Shown in pieces: positions 45,968-55,007 of a DNA stretch of 64,000 nt. The stretch covers positions 629,303-693,302 of the forward strand of contig NZ_LT984887.1 of the NCBI RefSeq assembly GCF_900258475.1, written 5' to 3'. The stretch is from Anaerococcus sp. Marseille-P3915 (GTDB taxonomy: Bacteria > Bacillota > Clostridia > Tissierellales > Peptoniphilaceae). The first letter of the stretch is position 1; each line of letters begins with the position of its first letter. Under the pieces are notes generated by a model. It was not told the origin of the DNA and searched no databases. It saw nothing but the letters and a program-made list of their open reading frames with translations. The position numbers were made by a program, and so were the translations under genes.

Positions 45968-46900
45968 TTAACCTATCCAAGTACCTGTCTTGCCGCTTAG
46001 GGCTTCTTTGGCATTTTCTAAGCTTGTTATCACTGCTTTCCTACCATCTTTGCTTGTTACAAATTCTAATGCTGCTTCAATTTTTGGTAGCATTGAACCT
46101 TTTGCAAATTGGTCTTCTCCTATATATTTTTGCGCCTCTTCTACACTAAGTTTATCAAGGTCTTCTTGATTTTCCTTACCGAAGTTAATGGCAACCTTTT
46201 CAACAGCTGTTAAAATTACAAGCACATCACTATCTACTAGCTCTGCAAGTTTTGCTGATGAAAAGTCCTTATCAATTACTGCATCAACTCCAACATATTC
46301 ATCATTTTCCATGATTACAGGAATTCCGCCACCGCCTGCTGCTACAACTACACAACCACTATTGTATAAGGTTGTTATAGCTCTTTTTTCTACTATATCA
46401 ACAGGTTTTGGACTTGCAATTACCCTTCTATAACCACGACCAGCATCTTCCTTCATAACAAAGCCATGTTCTTCTTCTAATTTTTTAGCTTCTTCCTCGC
46501 TATAAAAATCTCCTATTGGCTTAGTTGGATTAGAAAAAGCTGGATCTTCAGCATCTACCATTACCTGGCTTACAAGGCTAACCACTGGATTTTCGATTTT
46601 CTCTTTTATAAACTCATTTTCAAGTGCATTTTGTAAATGGTAGCCAATGTAGCCCTGGCTCATAGCCCCACATTCTGCAAATGGCATATAAGGAACCTTG
46701 TCATTTATACTTCTTCCAGCACTCATGGCAAGTTTTATCATGCCTACTTGTGGTCCATTGCCGTGGCATACTATTATCTTATAACCATCTTTAACTAGAT
46801 CTGCTATTGCAGATGCTGTTATCTTTACCGCTTCTTTTTGCTCAGTAGGGGTATTACCTAAGGCATTACCCCCAAGAGCTACTAATATTTTTTTATTCAT
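45968..46900 (-). CDS. arcC: Carbamate kinase (YqeA-like)
   Basis: 310 residues from the ATG at 46900 (GAAGGAAG upstream, MNKKILVALGGNALGNTP at the start). An in-frame ATG at 46954 lies deep in the upstream gene and is rejected. Signatures: CHGNGPQVG, MSQGYIGYHLQNAL, VVVAAGGGGIPVI, DAVIDKDFSSAKLAE. The enzyme makes ATP from carbamoyl phosphate and ADP. Following a carbamoyltransferase (ygeW) and a dihydropyrimidinase in one operon, it harvests energy from carbamoyl groups released by ring breakdown. Its start overlaps the dihydropyrimidinase stop by 8 bp. Confidence 0.95.
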   Translation of the reverse strand: MNKKILVALGGNALGNTPTEQKEAVKITASAIADLVKDGYKIIVCHGNGPQVGMIKLAMSAGRSINDKVPYMPFAECGAMSQGYIGYHLQNALENEFIKEKIENPVVSLVSQVMVDAEDPAFSNPTKPIGDFYSEEEAKKLEEEHGFVMKEDAGRGYRRVIASPKPVDIVEKRAITTLYNSGCVVVAAGGGGIPVIMENDEYVGVDAVIDKDFSSAKLAELVDSDVLVILTAVEKVAINFGKENQEDLDKLSVEEAQKYIGEDQFAKGSMLPKIEAALEFVTSKDGRKAVITSLENAKEALSGKTGTWIG

Positions 46901-48263
46901 TAAACTTCCTTCTAATAAATTGTCCATAACCTTGTTTACCAAGGTATTCACCATCTTTGAGAATGAAATTACCTCTGCATAAAACTGTATCTACTTCATA
47001 ATCTGATTTCATTCCTTCGTATGTGGTGTAATCAACAATTGAATGTCTATTTTCTTGTTTTATAATATATTCTTTTTTATCTAATACTATAATATCAGCA
47101 TCTGCTCCAGGAATTATATTTCCTTTCTTTGGATATAAACCAAAAATTTTAGCAGGATTGATCATTAATACTTCAATAAGTCTTTCTAAACTAATTCCTC
47201 TTCTTAAACCTTCACTAATAATTAATTCAACTCTTTCTTCAACACCAGGTATACCACCAGGGCAAGTTAGAAAATTATCTTTGTGAGGTAGTTTTTCTGT
47301 TTTGTAGAAGAATGGACAATGATCAGTAGCTACTACGTTTACATGGCCGTTTCTAATTCCTTCCCATAAGAAATCTTGATCTGATTGTTTTCTCAATGGA
47401 GGTGCCATGATATATTTAATACCTTCTTCGTTACCGCCTTCAATATACTTATTTTCATTTAGCATTAGATATTGGGTACAGGTTTCGCAGAAGAGATTTT
47501 TAACCCCTCTTTTTCTTGCTTTAATTATTTCTCTTAAACCAAGTTCTGTAGATGTGTGAACTATATATAATTTTGGAAAGCCAGATATTTCAGATAAATA
47601 AATGAGTCTATTAATTGCTTCAGCTTCTGTCTCTGCGGGTCTTGTTTTTGCATGATAGATAGGATCTAACTTGCCTTCTTTTTCTGTTTCAGCTCTTAGT
47701 TCTTGAATTGATCCATCATTTTCGCAATGAATACAAACGACTGTTCCCGTCTCTTTAGCTTTTTTCAATACCCTTAATATTTCATCATCATTTATCTTTC
47801 CACCATATGTGGTATATATTTTTTCCGAAACAATTCCTTCATTTTTATGGAGTTCTTCAATTTGTCTTAGAGTTTCTTCTCTAGCATCTTGAAGTGCACC
47901 ATGAAAAGAATAATCAATTATAGCTTTACCATCTGCAAGCTCATGATAATGTTTTATCATTTCGGAAACATAGCTATCTTTTGGTCCGAAAGCAATATGA
48001 TCAACAATACTAGTTGTTCCACCATGAGCAGCAGCTCTTGTCCCTGTATGAAAATCATCTACAGCTACATATTGTCCTAAATCCAAAGACATATGAGTAT
48101 GAACATCGACTCCACCTGGTAGTGTAAGTCTATTTTTTGCATCATATATCTCACAATCTTTTTCGTCCAGATTATGTCCTATAGCTTCAATTTTTTCATC
48201 ATTGATTTTTATATCTGCAATATTTTCACCAAATAAATTTGCGTTTTTTATAATTATAGACAT
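46893..48263 (-). CDS. hydA: Dihydropyrimidinase/hydantoinase (copy 2)
   Basis: 456 residues. Metal site residues occur in GGVDVHTHMSLDLGQ, SEKIYTTYGG (lysine to be carbamylated), VCIHCENDG, YIVHTSTELGL and ATDHCPFFYKTEKLPHKDNF. The protein matches copy 1 (32978-34348) in length and layout, but its gene is more AT-rich and uses different codons (for instance many ATT/AAT forms). It lies 15 bp after an NCS1 permease, which probably imports its substrate (a hydantoin, allantoin or dihydropyrimidine). The GGAG signal before ATG is acceptable. Different substrate range from copy 1 is likely but unproven. Confidence 0.93.
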   Translation of the reverse strand: MSIIIKNANLFGENIADIKINDEKIEAIGHNLDEKDCEIYDAKNRLTLPGGVDVHTHMSLDLGQYVAVDDFHTGTRAAAHGGTTSIVDHIAFGPKDSYVSEMIKHYHELADGKAIIDYSFHGALQDAREETLRQIEELHKNEGIVSEKIYTTYGGKINDDEILRVLKKAKETGTVVCIHCENDGSIQELRAETEKEGKLDPIYHAKTRPAETEAEAINRLIYLSEISGFPKLYIVHTSTELGLREIIKARKRGVKNLFCETCTQYLMLNENKYIEGGNEEGIKYIMAPPLRKQSDQDFLWEGIRNGHVNVVATDHCPFFYKTEKLPHKDNFLTCPGGIPGVEERVELIISEGLRRGISLERLIEVLMINPAKIFGLYPKKGNIIPGADADIIVLDKKEYIIKQENRHSIVDYTTYEGMKSDYEVDTVLCRGNFILKDGEYLGKQGYGQFIRRKFNE

Positions 48264-48278
48264 ACTTTCTCCAATATT

Positions 48279-49739
48279 TTACTTTCTTATAAATTTTATA
48301 TATATATAATATAAGATTCCAGTTGCGATAACACCAAATACATAAGCATTATTAAATATCCAGGACAAACTTTCTACATATTTTCCAATAAATATAAGTA
48401 TTGTCATAGCTAAAAATAATATAATAACAGGTATATTCCATCCTTTATTATAAAAATATTTTCCGCCATCAATTCTGTAGGTATCTACAATATCAATTTC
48501 TGTTTTATAGTCAAATAAATATGCAACAAGATATATTCCTGAAATCGGACCAATTAATGCTCCTAATAATTGTGTAACATTAAATATTAAATTATAAGCA
48601 CTTGAAAGTGAATCCCATGGGCGTGCTAATAAAGCTAATAGTGCTACTCCTATAGTTACAGTCTTATAATTAAATTTATTCTTAGTCAATGTTGCCGCAA
48701 TGTTAACTGGCGGTATTAGGTTTCCAGCTACATTTGTTGTTAATACAGCCATAATAATGAAAATAGAAAAAACTATCCTTATTGCTACACTTGGAAAATG
48801 ACCAACCAAAACAGCTGGTTCCCAAATTTCATCACCAAAAGCTAGTAGCCCACCTGCTGTACCACACATTCCAACAAATGATATATAAAATGTCATTAAA
48901 GGAGCACTTATTATTTGACCAACACTTTGAGATTTTTGGTCTACACAATGTCTTGTAAAGTCAGGCATTGATAATGCAATACCTCCATCAAACGCAATCA
49001 TCGCAGAAAGTGCTGGCCAAAATAGCTTCCAAAAATCAACATTAGGATCCGCTTTTAAAATTTCTACATTTAATAAAGCGTTTAAACTCCAGTCGGCTGT
49101 TGAAAGCCCCCAAATTATTACAATTAAGCTTAAAACTATAAGAATAGGAGCTGAAACCCCTTCTAGTAGTTTTACAGCTTTACTTCCTGAAGCTGCAATA
49201 TAGACATTCATTATCCAAAATATTATGAATGAAATGAATTGCGATGTAAATCCCATGTTTAACCAGTTTGGATATATTGCGCCAATAATAGTATAGACCG
49301 CTTGCCCACCTATCCAAGCTTGAACTCCAAACCAAAAAACACCTAGAACCGCTCTAATTATCGAAGGGAATATAGTACCCTTATTACCGAAAACGATTTT
49401 ACTAAGCGTAGGATATGTCATTCCATACTTCGTTCCAAAATGTCCTAAAGCTATAGCTACACCCATAACTATAGTATGTCCTAATACAACGGTAAATAAT
49501 GCTTGCCCCCAGCTCATTCCAGAAACAAGCAAACCACTTGCTACTTGATAAACTGCGATAGATACTATCATACCAATCCAGAGATTGGCGATGTCTTTAG
49601 TTCGCCAATCTCTTTTATTTGATGGTATAGGAGCACTCATATCGTTATAGTCGTTATTGTACTTTTTGATTTCTTCTAATCCAGCGTTTGTTAAATCTAC
49701 AATATCGCCTTTTTGTACTTGAGTGTTTTTTACATCCAT
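48279..49739 (-). CDS. NCS1-family nucleobase/hydantoin/allantoin permease
   Basis: 486 residues with 12 predicted membrane segments and a long charged N-terminus. Family features are NLWIGMIVSIAVYQVASGLL, GVQAWIGGQAVYTIIGA in TM3, MPDFTRHCVDQKSQSVG and TNVAGNLIPPVN. NCS1 carriers take up cytosine, hydantoins, allantoin or purines with sodium or protons. Flanked by ygeY (26 bp) and dihydropyrimidinase copy 2 (15 bp) in the ygeX operon. Like copy 2, its gene is richer in A+T than its neighbours, so the two may have entered as a pair. Confidence 0.9.
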   Translation of the reverse strand: MDVKNTQVQKGDIVDLTNAGLEEIKKYNNDYNDMSAPIPSNKRDWRTKDIANLWIGMIVSIAVYQVASGLLVSGMSWGQALFTVVLGHTIVMGVAIALGHFGTKYGMTYPTLSKIVFGNKGTIFPSIIRAVLGVFWFGVQAWIGGQAVYTIIGAIYPNWLNMGFTSQFISFIIFWIMNVYIAASGSKAVKLLEGVSAPILIVLSLIVIIWGLSTADWSLNALLNVEILKADPNVDFWKLFWPALSAMIAFDGGIALSMPDFTRHCVDQKSQSVGQIISAPLMTFYISFVGMCGTAGGLLAFGDEIWEPAVLVGHFPSVAIRIVFSIFIIMAVLTTNVAGNLIPPVNIAATLTKNKFNYKTVTIGVALLALLARPWDSLSSAYNLIFNVTQLLGALIGPISGIYLVAYLFDYKTEIDIVDTYRIDGGKYFYNKGWNIPVIILFLAMTILIFIGKYVESLSWIFNNAYVFGVIATGILYYIYIKFIRK

Positions 49740-49765
49740 TGTAAACTCCTATTTGATTTCAAATA

Positions 49766-51103
49766 TTATTTATTTTCTTGTGTGTATACTAGTGGAAGAG
49801 CTGCGTATACTGCTGCACATGTTACTAGGTCTTGTTTGAATGTTACTTCGTTTGGTGCGTGAGCTTGGTCTTCTGCTCCTGGTCCAAATCCTATTGTTGG
49901 GATGTTGTGACGACCCATTATTGCAACACCATTTGTTGAGAATGTCCATTTATCTGTTAATGGACGAGCTGCTCTTTTTTCTTCTTCTTTTGCTATTGGA
50001 GGAGCTATTCTCTTATCACCGTATAGGTTTTTATAAGCATCTTCTAGAGCTTTTGTTACTTTATGATCTTCTGGAATTACCCATGTTGGGAAGTAAGCTT
50101 CTTGTTCATATTCAAGGCCTGTCCAGCTAGCTCTCTTATAGTCATACATTGATACTTTTGCACCATGTTTTTTAACTGATGGTAGATCTTCGATTTCTTT
50201 TATACAAGACTGCCATGTTTCACCAGCTGTCATTCTTCTATCTAGTGAGATTGAGCATGAGTCTGCTACTGCACATCTAGATGGTGATGTGTAGAAGATT
50301 TGGCTTGTTGTTACTGTACCACGTCCTAGGAAGTTTGCTTCTTTATATTCTGGGTTATATTTTTCATCTAACATTTTTACTAGACCCTTGATTTCTACTG
50401 AATCATCTGCTGGGTTTTCGTTTAATGCTTCGATTTCTTTAAGGATGTCAGCCATCTTGTAGATTGCGTTGTCTCCTCTTTCTGGAGCTGATCCGTGGCA
50501 AGATATACCTTGTACATCCACTCTCATTTCCATTCTTCCTCTTTGACCTCTGTAGATTCCGCCGTCTGTTGGTTCTGTTGATACTACAAATTCTGGTCTG
50601 ATTCCTTCTTGTTCTATCATATATAGCCAGCAGTTACCATCACAGTCTTCTTCTTGAACTGTTCCTGTTACTAGTACTCTATAGTCATCGTTTAGGTAGC
50701 CTAGATCTTTAAGGATTTTTGCTCCATATACTGATGCTACAGGTCCACCTAGTTGGTCAGAGCCACCACGTCCGCCTATAAGATTTTCATCTTCAAATCC
50801 ATCATATGGGTCAAATTCCCAGTTGTCTATATTTCCTATACCTACTGTATCTATATGGCCATCAAAGGCAATTTGTGTTTTTCCTTCGCCCATTTCACCA
50901 AGTACGTTTCCTTGGCCATCGATCCAAGCTTTGTTAAAGCCTACTTTTTCCATTTCTTCTTTTATTCTTTTTGCCTTGTCGCCTTCTTCACAAGATTCAC
51001 CTTTTAATTTGATTAAATCTCTTAGGAAAGCTACCATATCTTCTTTGTATTCGCCTGCTTTTGCCTTTATAGCTTCAAAATCAATGTTTTTAAATTCTGT
51101 CAT
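49766..51103 (-). CDS. ygeY: YgeY-type M20 metallohydrolase
   Basis: 445 residues of the M20 peptidase/deacylase family. Metal ligands are in [14 protein letters not shown] (His and Asp), [26 protein letters not shown] (catalytic Glu), [10 protein letters not shown] and, near the C-terminus, [15 protein letters not shown]. The dimerisation lid with [24 protein letters not shown] lies in the middle. YgeY is a constant member of selenium-linked purine clusters. It probably deacylates or opens a linear intermediate that supplies the YgeX and YgeW reactions. It lies 12 bp after ygeW; GGAG before ATG. Confidence 0.92.
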   Translation of the reverse strand: MTEFKNIDFEAIKAKAGEYKEDMVAFLRDLIKLKGESCEEGDKAKRIKEEMEKVGFNKAWIDGQGNVLGEMGEGKTQIAFDGHIDTVGIGNIDNWEFDPYDGFEDENLIGGRGGSDQLGGPVASVYGAKILKDLGYLNDDYRVLVTGTVQEEDCDGNCWLYMIEQEGIRPEFVVSTEPTDGGIYRGQRGRMEMRVDVQGISCHGSAPERGDNAIYKMADILKEIEALNENPADDSVEIKGLVKMLDEKYNPEYKEANFLGRGTVTTSQIFYTSPSRCAVADSCSISLDRRMTAGETWQSCIKEIEDLPSVKKHGAKVSMYDYKRASWTGLEYEQEAYFPTWVIPEDHKVTKALEDAYKNLYGDKRIAPPIAKEEEKRAARPLTDKWTFSTNGVAIMGRHNIPTIGFGPGAEDQAHAPNEVTFKQDLVTCAAVYAALPLVYTQENK

Positions 51104-51115
51104 TGTATTCTCCTC

Positions 51116-52312
51116 TTATTTGTCTAATCTCTTGTTTGCTTTGTCTACTAATTCTCTTAGTTTTTCTTCTGGATTTTCTATCTTTTGTAGAAGTATCATT
51201 GCTGCTATGATGTATGGTTTGAAGCTTGCTTCTTTATATAGAGGAACTCTATATCTATCAAATACTGATTCAGCTACTTCACCATGTTCTGCAGATACAC
51301 CTGTAATGTCTGCTGGTAGGCAGTGCATGTATAAAGCTTTGCCATCTTTTGTTAGCTTCATCATTTCTTCTGTACATTCCCAATCCATGTGGTCTTTGTT
51401 TTGTTCTAGAAGTCTTTGTTCTAGTTCATCTATTCCCTTTTGGTCGCCTTCGCCATATAGTTTTGTTCTTTCTTCCATAGCTGCAAATGGTGCCCAAGAT
51501 TTAGGATATACTATGTCAGCATCTTTGAATGCTTCTTCCATTGAGTTTGTTACTGTGAAGCTTCCGCCGTATTCTTCAGCGTTCTTTCTAGCTATCTCTT
51601 CTACTTCTGGCATGATTTCGTATCCTTCTGGGTGAGCTAATACTACATCCATACCAAGTCTTGTAAATAAGCCTGATATACCTTGTGGAACTGATAATGG
51701 TTTACCATATGATGGTGAGTATGCCCATGTCATCGCTACTTTTTTGCCCTTTAGGTTGTCTATTCCACCAAATTCGTGAATTACGTGGTTAAGGTCTGCC
51801 ATTGATTGGGTTGGGTGGTCGATGTCACATTGTAGGTTTACTAAGGTTGGTCTTTGTTCTAGAACTCCGTCATCATATCCTTCTTGAACATATTCTGAAA
51901 AGTCTTTCATGTATTTATAGCCTTTACCTATATACATGTCATCTCTTATACCTACTACATCTGCCATGAATGAGATCATGTTTGCTGTTTCTTTAACTGT
52001 TTCACCGTGAGCTATTTGGCTTTTGCCTTCGTCAAGGTCTTGAACTTCTAGACCAAGTAGGTTACAAGCTGAAGCAAATGAGAATCTTGTTCTTGTTGAG
52101 TTATCTCTAAATAATGAGATTCCAAGTCCTGAATCAAATATTTTTGGAGAGATATTTTCTTCCCTCATTGCTCTTAGGATGTCAGCAGTTTTCCAGATAG
52201 CTTTTAGTTCGTCTTGTGATTTATCCCATGTATGGAAGAAGTCATCACCAAATAGGTTCTTGTGGTCTAGTTCTTGTAGTTCGTCGATTAATTTTTTGAT
52301 GTCTTGTGTCAT
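51116..52312 (-). CDS. ygeW: Knotted carbamoyltransferase YgeW
   Basis: 398 residues from the ATG at 52312 (AAGGAG upstream); the frame stays open to 52390 but that part overlaps ygeX and lacks a ribosome binding site. Carbamoyl phosphate site: SLFRDNSTRTRFSFASA. Conserved catalytic motif: MHCLPADITG. An insertion with ...HPTQSMADLNHVIHEFGG and WAYSPSYGKPLSVPQG is typical of the knotted (trefoil) members, which do not use ornithine. It probably works in the direction of phosphorolysis, releasing carbamoyl phosphate for carbamate kinase. Second gene of the operon. Confidence 0.93.
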   Translation of the reverse strand: MTQDIKKLIDELQELDHKNLFGDDFFHTWDKSQDELKAIWKTADILRAMREENISPKIFDSGLGISLFRDNSTRTRFSFASACNLLGLEVQDLDEGKSQIAHGETVKETANMISFMADVVGIRDDMYIGKGYKYMKDFSEYVQEGYDDGVLEQRPTLVNLQCDIDHPTQSMADLNHVIHEFGGIDNLKGKKVAMTWAYSPSYGKPLSVPQGISGLFTRLGMDVVLAHPEGYEIMPEVEEIARKNAEEYGGSFTVTNSMEEAFKDADIVYPKSWAPFAAMEERTKLYGEGDQKGIDELEQRLLEQNKDHMDWECTEEMMKLTKDGKALYMHCLPADITGVSAEHGEVAESVFDRYRVPLYKEASFKPYIIAAMILLQKIENPEEKLRELVDKANKRLDK

Positions 52313-52340
52313 TTTTCTCTCCTTATATTTATTATTTTTA

Positions 52341-53621
52341 TTATCTTTGAATTGTGTATTTGTATTCTGCTTCGTTTGGATATATACCATCCCAAACTAC
52401 TCTTAGGTAGTGTTCGTAATCTGTATCTCCTTCAGTAGAGATTAAAAGAATTACTGAATTTTCGTCTAGTTTTAAATCTTTTTTGATTTCTTCTAAGTCT
52501 TTTCTTTGTAGAATTTCTGAAAGAGGGCCCATTGTTGCAGCTCCACTTTCACCAGAGATTATTTTCTTATCATCTTTTAGAGGATTGCCTAAAATTCTCA
52601 TTCCTCTTGCTGCTGAATTATCAGGTACTGATAAAAATGCGTCTGCATAAGAATGTAGGACTGGCCAGCCAACTGTTACTGGTTCACCACAAGCAAGACC
52701 TGCCATTATTGTATCCATCTTGCCAGTTACATTGTGAATCTTGCCATCATCTGCCTTGGCTGTGATAAAGTTACAGTTTGCTTTTTCTGGTTCTACTACA
52801 CTTATAAATGGCTTTTCTTCTCCCTTATAAACTGATGAGAAGTAACCGGTTACCCCAGTTGCAAATGAACCTACACCTGCTTGAGCAAATACGTGACTTG
52901 GTTTAAGTCCAAGTTCTTTTAATTGATCATTAGCTTCTTTTGCTAAGGTTGCATAACCTTGTATTATCCATGTTGGAATTTTTTCATAACCTTCCCAAGC
53001 TGTATCTTGAACCATGACCCAGCCTTTTTCATCAGCATTTTTGCTTGCTAGACGTACGCAGGCATCGTAGTTTAGTCCTTCCATTATTTCACATTCAGCG
53101 CCTAGGGCTCTTATGTTATCACGTCTTTCAAGTGCTGATCCATCTGGCATGAGTACAACGCATTTTTGTTTTAATTGGTGAGCAGTCCATGCTACTCCTC
53201 TTCCATGGTTACCATCTGTAGCTGTTACGAAAGTTATTTCTCCAAGTTTTTCCCTAACTTCGTCTGAAATCATTTTCTCAAATGGTAAGTCTTCGATATC
53301 TACTCCCAACTTATCAGCTATGTACTTGCCTATAGCAAATGATCCACCCAAAACCTTGAAGGCATTAAGACCGAACCTATAAGATTCATCCTTTACAAAT
53401 ATGTCTTTTACGCCAAATTGCTTAGCAAGGTTTTTTAGTCTTACAAGTGGAGTTGGCTCATAATCAGGGAAACTCTCATGAAATTTTTGTGCTGTATTTA
53501 CAACTTCCTCATTTATAAAATCTAGGGAAGCCTTTTCTCTTTTACTAATATCATTTAGTACTATGTTATATCTCTCTTCCAAAATTACATCCTTTCGATT
53601 ATTTATCGATACATCCTTCAC
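52341..53621 (-). CDS. ygeX: Diaminopropionate ammonia-lyase YgeX
   Basis: 426 residues, a fold-type II PLP enzyme. Lysine for PLP is in YRFGLNAFKVLGGSFA; ATDGNHGRGVAWTAH is the substrate-carboxylate loop; AQAGVGSFATGVTGYF is a Gly-rich cofactor region; and SGESGAATMG is near the C-terminus. It converts 2,3-diaminopropionate to pyruvate and two ammonia. Together with YgeY and YgeW it is the exit to central metabolism from the purine carbon skeleton. First gene of the ygeX-ygeW-ygeY-permease-hydA-arcC operon, with an almost ideal promoter and an operator at the transcription start (53672-53728). Confidence 0.95.
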   Translation of the reverse strand: MKDVSINNRKDVILEERYNIVLNDISKREKASLDFINEEVVNTAQKFHESFPDYEPTPLVRLKNLAKQFGVKDIFVKDESYRFGLNAFKVLGGSFAIGKYIADKLGVDIEDLPFEKMISDEVREKLGEITFVTATDGNHGRGVAWTAHQLKQKCVVLMPDGSALERRDNIRALGAECEIMEGLNYDACVRLASKNADEKGWVMVQDTAWEGYEKIPTWIIQGYATLAKEANDQLKELGLKPSHVFAQAGVGSFATGVTGYFSSVYKGEEKPFISVVEPEKANCNFITAKADDGKIHNVTGKMDTIMAGLACGEPVTVGWPVLHSYADAFLSVPDNSAARGMRILGNPLKDDKKIISGESGAATMGPLSEILQRKDLEEIKKDLKLDENSVILLISTEGDTDYEHYLRVVWDGIYPNEAEYKYTIQR

Positions 53622-53671
53622 TTAGCCCTTAAGTCGGGATTTGCAAATTCCATATCTTAAGCCATAATAAA

Positions 53672-53700
53672 TATAAGTGGTATGTGATATATCACTTATA
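53672..53700. promoter_or_regulatory. 29-bp near-perfect palindrome with operator core (site 2)
   Basis: Arms TATAAGTG and CACTTATA enclose the core TGGTATGTGATATATCA (53678-53694); 12 of 14 base pairs match around the centre at 53686. The core equals the palindrome before hydA at 14 of 17 positions. It begins at the edge of the ygeX -10 element and covers the predicted start point, and lies about 84 bp before the divergent GntR gene. Confidence 0.8.
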
Positions 53701-53728
53701 TTATAAAACCTATTTTACATATTGTCAA
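53700..53728 (-). promoter_or_regulatory. Consensus SigA promoter of the ygeX operon
   Basis: On the minus strand TTGACA (53728-53723), 17 bp, TATAAT (53705-53700): a full consensus match in both hexamers and spacing. The strength of this promoter together with the overlapping palindrome implies tight repression when the pathway is not needed. Confidence 0.85.
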
Positions 53729-53783
53729 ATAATTTATTAACGTTTTCATATTTATGGTAAAATTAATTAGGAGAGGGATTAAA

Positions 53784-54476
53784 ATGACTAATAATAAAAA
53801 TAATAAAATCAAAAGAACTTTTGTAAAAGATCAAGCCTATAATATACTCCATGAACAAATTATTAATGGAAATCTTAAACCATATACCCAGCTTAAAATA
53901 GCAGATTTATCTGAAGAATTAGGTATTTCTAGGACTCCAATTAGGGAAGCAATCCTAAAACTTGAAAATGAAGACCTAGTTATAAGCAAGGCCAACCAAT
54001 GGACCATGGTAGCCCCTATAAAGGTAGAAAGGCTAAAGGATATCTACCACCTAGTTTATGAATTGGAAAGCTTTGCCCTTAGGGAAAATTTTTCTAAAAT
54101 AGATGATAAATTTATTGATAAGCTAGGGGCTATTAATGAAGAAATAAAGATTCAACACATGAAGGAAAATATAATGGCAGTAATAGAGTTAGATGATGAT
54201 TTTCACGATTTAATCATTTCTTTATCTTCAAATAAAGAAATAAAACCTATTATTGATAGGCTTAAAAAGCGTATTAAAAGATTTGAGATTGCTTTTTATA
54301 GGGTAAAAGATTTTCAGAAACCACCTTCAACTTATGATGAACACCTTTTACTAATTGATTGTTTAAGAAAAAGGGATTTAGAAAAATCACTAGCAGCCCT
54401 TAAGGAAAATTGGACTACAACCATTTCTGATAAGTCTATAGAAAAAATTAGTAAGTTGTTAAATGTCGAGAATTAA
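53784..54476 (+). CDS. GntR-family (FCD domain) transcriptional regulator
   Basis: 230 residues from the ATG at 53784 with GGAGAGG upstream. Winged helix: AYNILHEQIINGNLKPYTQL and ELGISRTPIREAILKLENE. The C-terminal part is an all-helical FCD ligand domain with Asp and His residues that usually bind metal and an organic acid (DDDFHDLIISL). It is divergent from the ygeX operon, with the palindromic site 2 between them, so it probably represses or autoregulates there and at site 1 before hydA. The inducer is unknown; a pathway intermediate with carboxylate groups would suit FCD proteins. Confidence 0.9.
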   Translation: MTNNKNNKIKRTFVKDQAYNILHEQIINGNLKPYTQLKIADLSEELGISRTPIREAILKLENEDLVISKANQWTMVAPIKVERLKDIYHLVYELESFALRENFSKIDDKFIDKLGAINEEIKIQHMKENIMAVIELDDDFHDLIISLSSNKEIKPIIDRLKKRIKRFEIAFYRVKDFQKPPSTYDEHLLLIDCLRKRDLEKSLAALKENWTTTISDKSIEKISKLLNVEN

Positions 54477-54489
54477 CAACATATAAAAA

Positions 54490-54522
54490 AACCTCTCACC
54501 AAATTTGTGATGATGAGAGGTT
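54490..54522. terminator. Bidirectional terminator between the regulator and the mogA-like gene
   Basis: Nine-base perfect arms AACCTCTCA / TGAGAGGTT, A-rich to the left and CTCTTTT to the right, between convergent genes. Confidence 0.85.
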
Positions 54523-54527
54523 CTCTT

Positions 54528-55007
54528 TTAATGCCTATCTATTCCAGCTATAGTCTCAAGCCCATGAATTAAAAAGCTTTTTATTATTTCAAAATTTTCC
54601 CTACAAGCCTTAGGACTTCCTGGGAAATTTATTATCAGACTTTTATTTCTTATACCCGCCTCAGCCCTAGAAAGATAGGCCATAGGTGTTATTTTTGCTG
54701 ATTGATTCCTTATTGCTTCGCTTATACCTGGGCATCTCTTATCAAAGACGTCTAGGCTTGCTTCTGGTGTTATATCCCTTTGGGCAAAACCAGTTCCCCC
54801 GCTTGTTAAAATCAAAGAAATTTCTTCATCTGAATATTTGATAAGTTTTTCCTTAATCTTATCAAAGTCATCTGATATTATCTCGTATTTTTTTACTTCA
54901 AAGTCAAAATCTTTTAATAGATCAACTAAGACTTTCCCGCTCTTATCTTCATAGATTCCAGCGCTTGCCCTGTCAGAAATAGTGATTACTCCTGCTGTAA
55001 AAATCAC
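54528..55007 (-). CDS. mogA: Molybdopterin adenylyltransferase MogA/MoaB type
   Basis: 159 residues with the full MoCF-binding fold: AGVITISDRASAGIYEDKSG at the N-terminus, SLILTSGGTGFAQRDITPEA in the middle, and NFPGSPKACRENFEII near the end. It adenylates molybdopterin to prepare it for metal insertion. Its start overlaps the MoeA-like gene by 4 bp. Last gene of the long minus-strand mod-moa operon. Confidence 0.92.
   Translation of the reverse strand: MIFTAGVITISDRASAGIYEDKSGKVLVDLLKDFDFEVKKYEIISDDFDKIKEKLIKYSDEEISLILTSGGTGFAQRDITPEASLDVFDKRCPGISEAIRNQSAKITPMAYLSRAEAGIRNKSLIINFPGSPKACRENFEIIKSFLIHGLETIAGIDRH

Noticed and set aside
50823-51635. 270-codon plus-strand frame opposite ygeY and ygeW
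   Set aside because: Shadow of two conserved genes; serine- and proline-rich antisense composition and no start signal.
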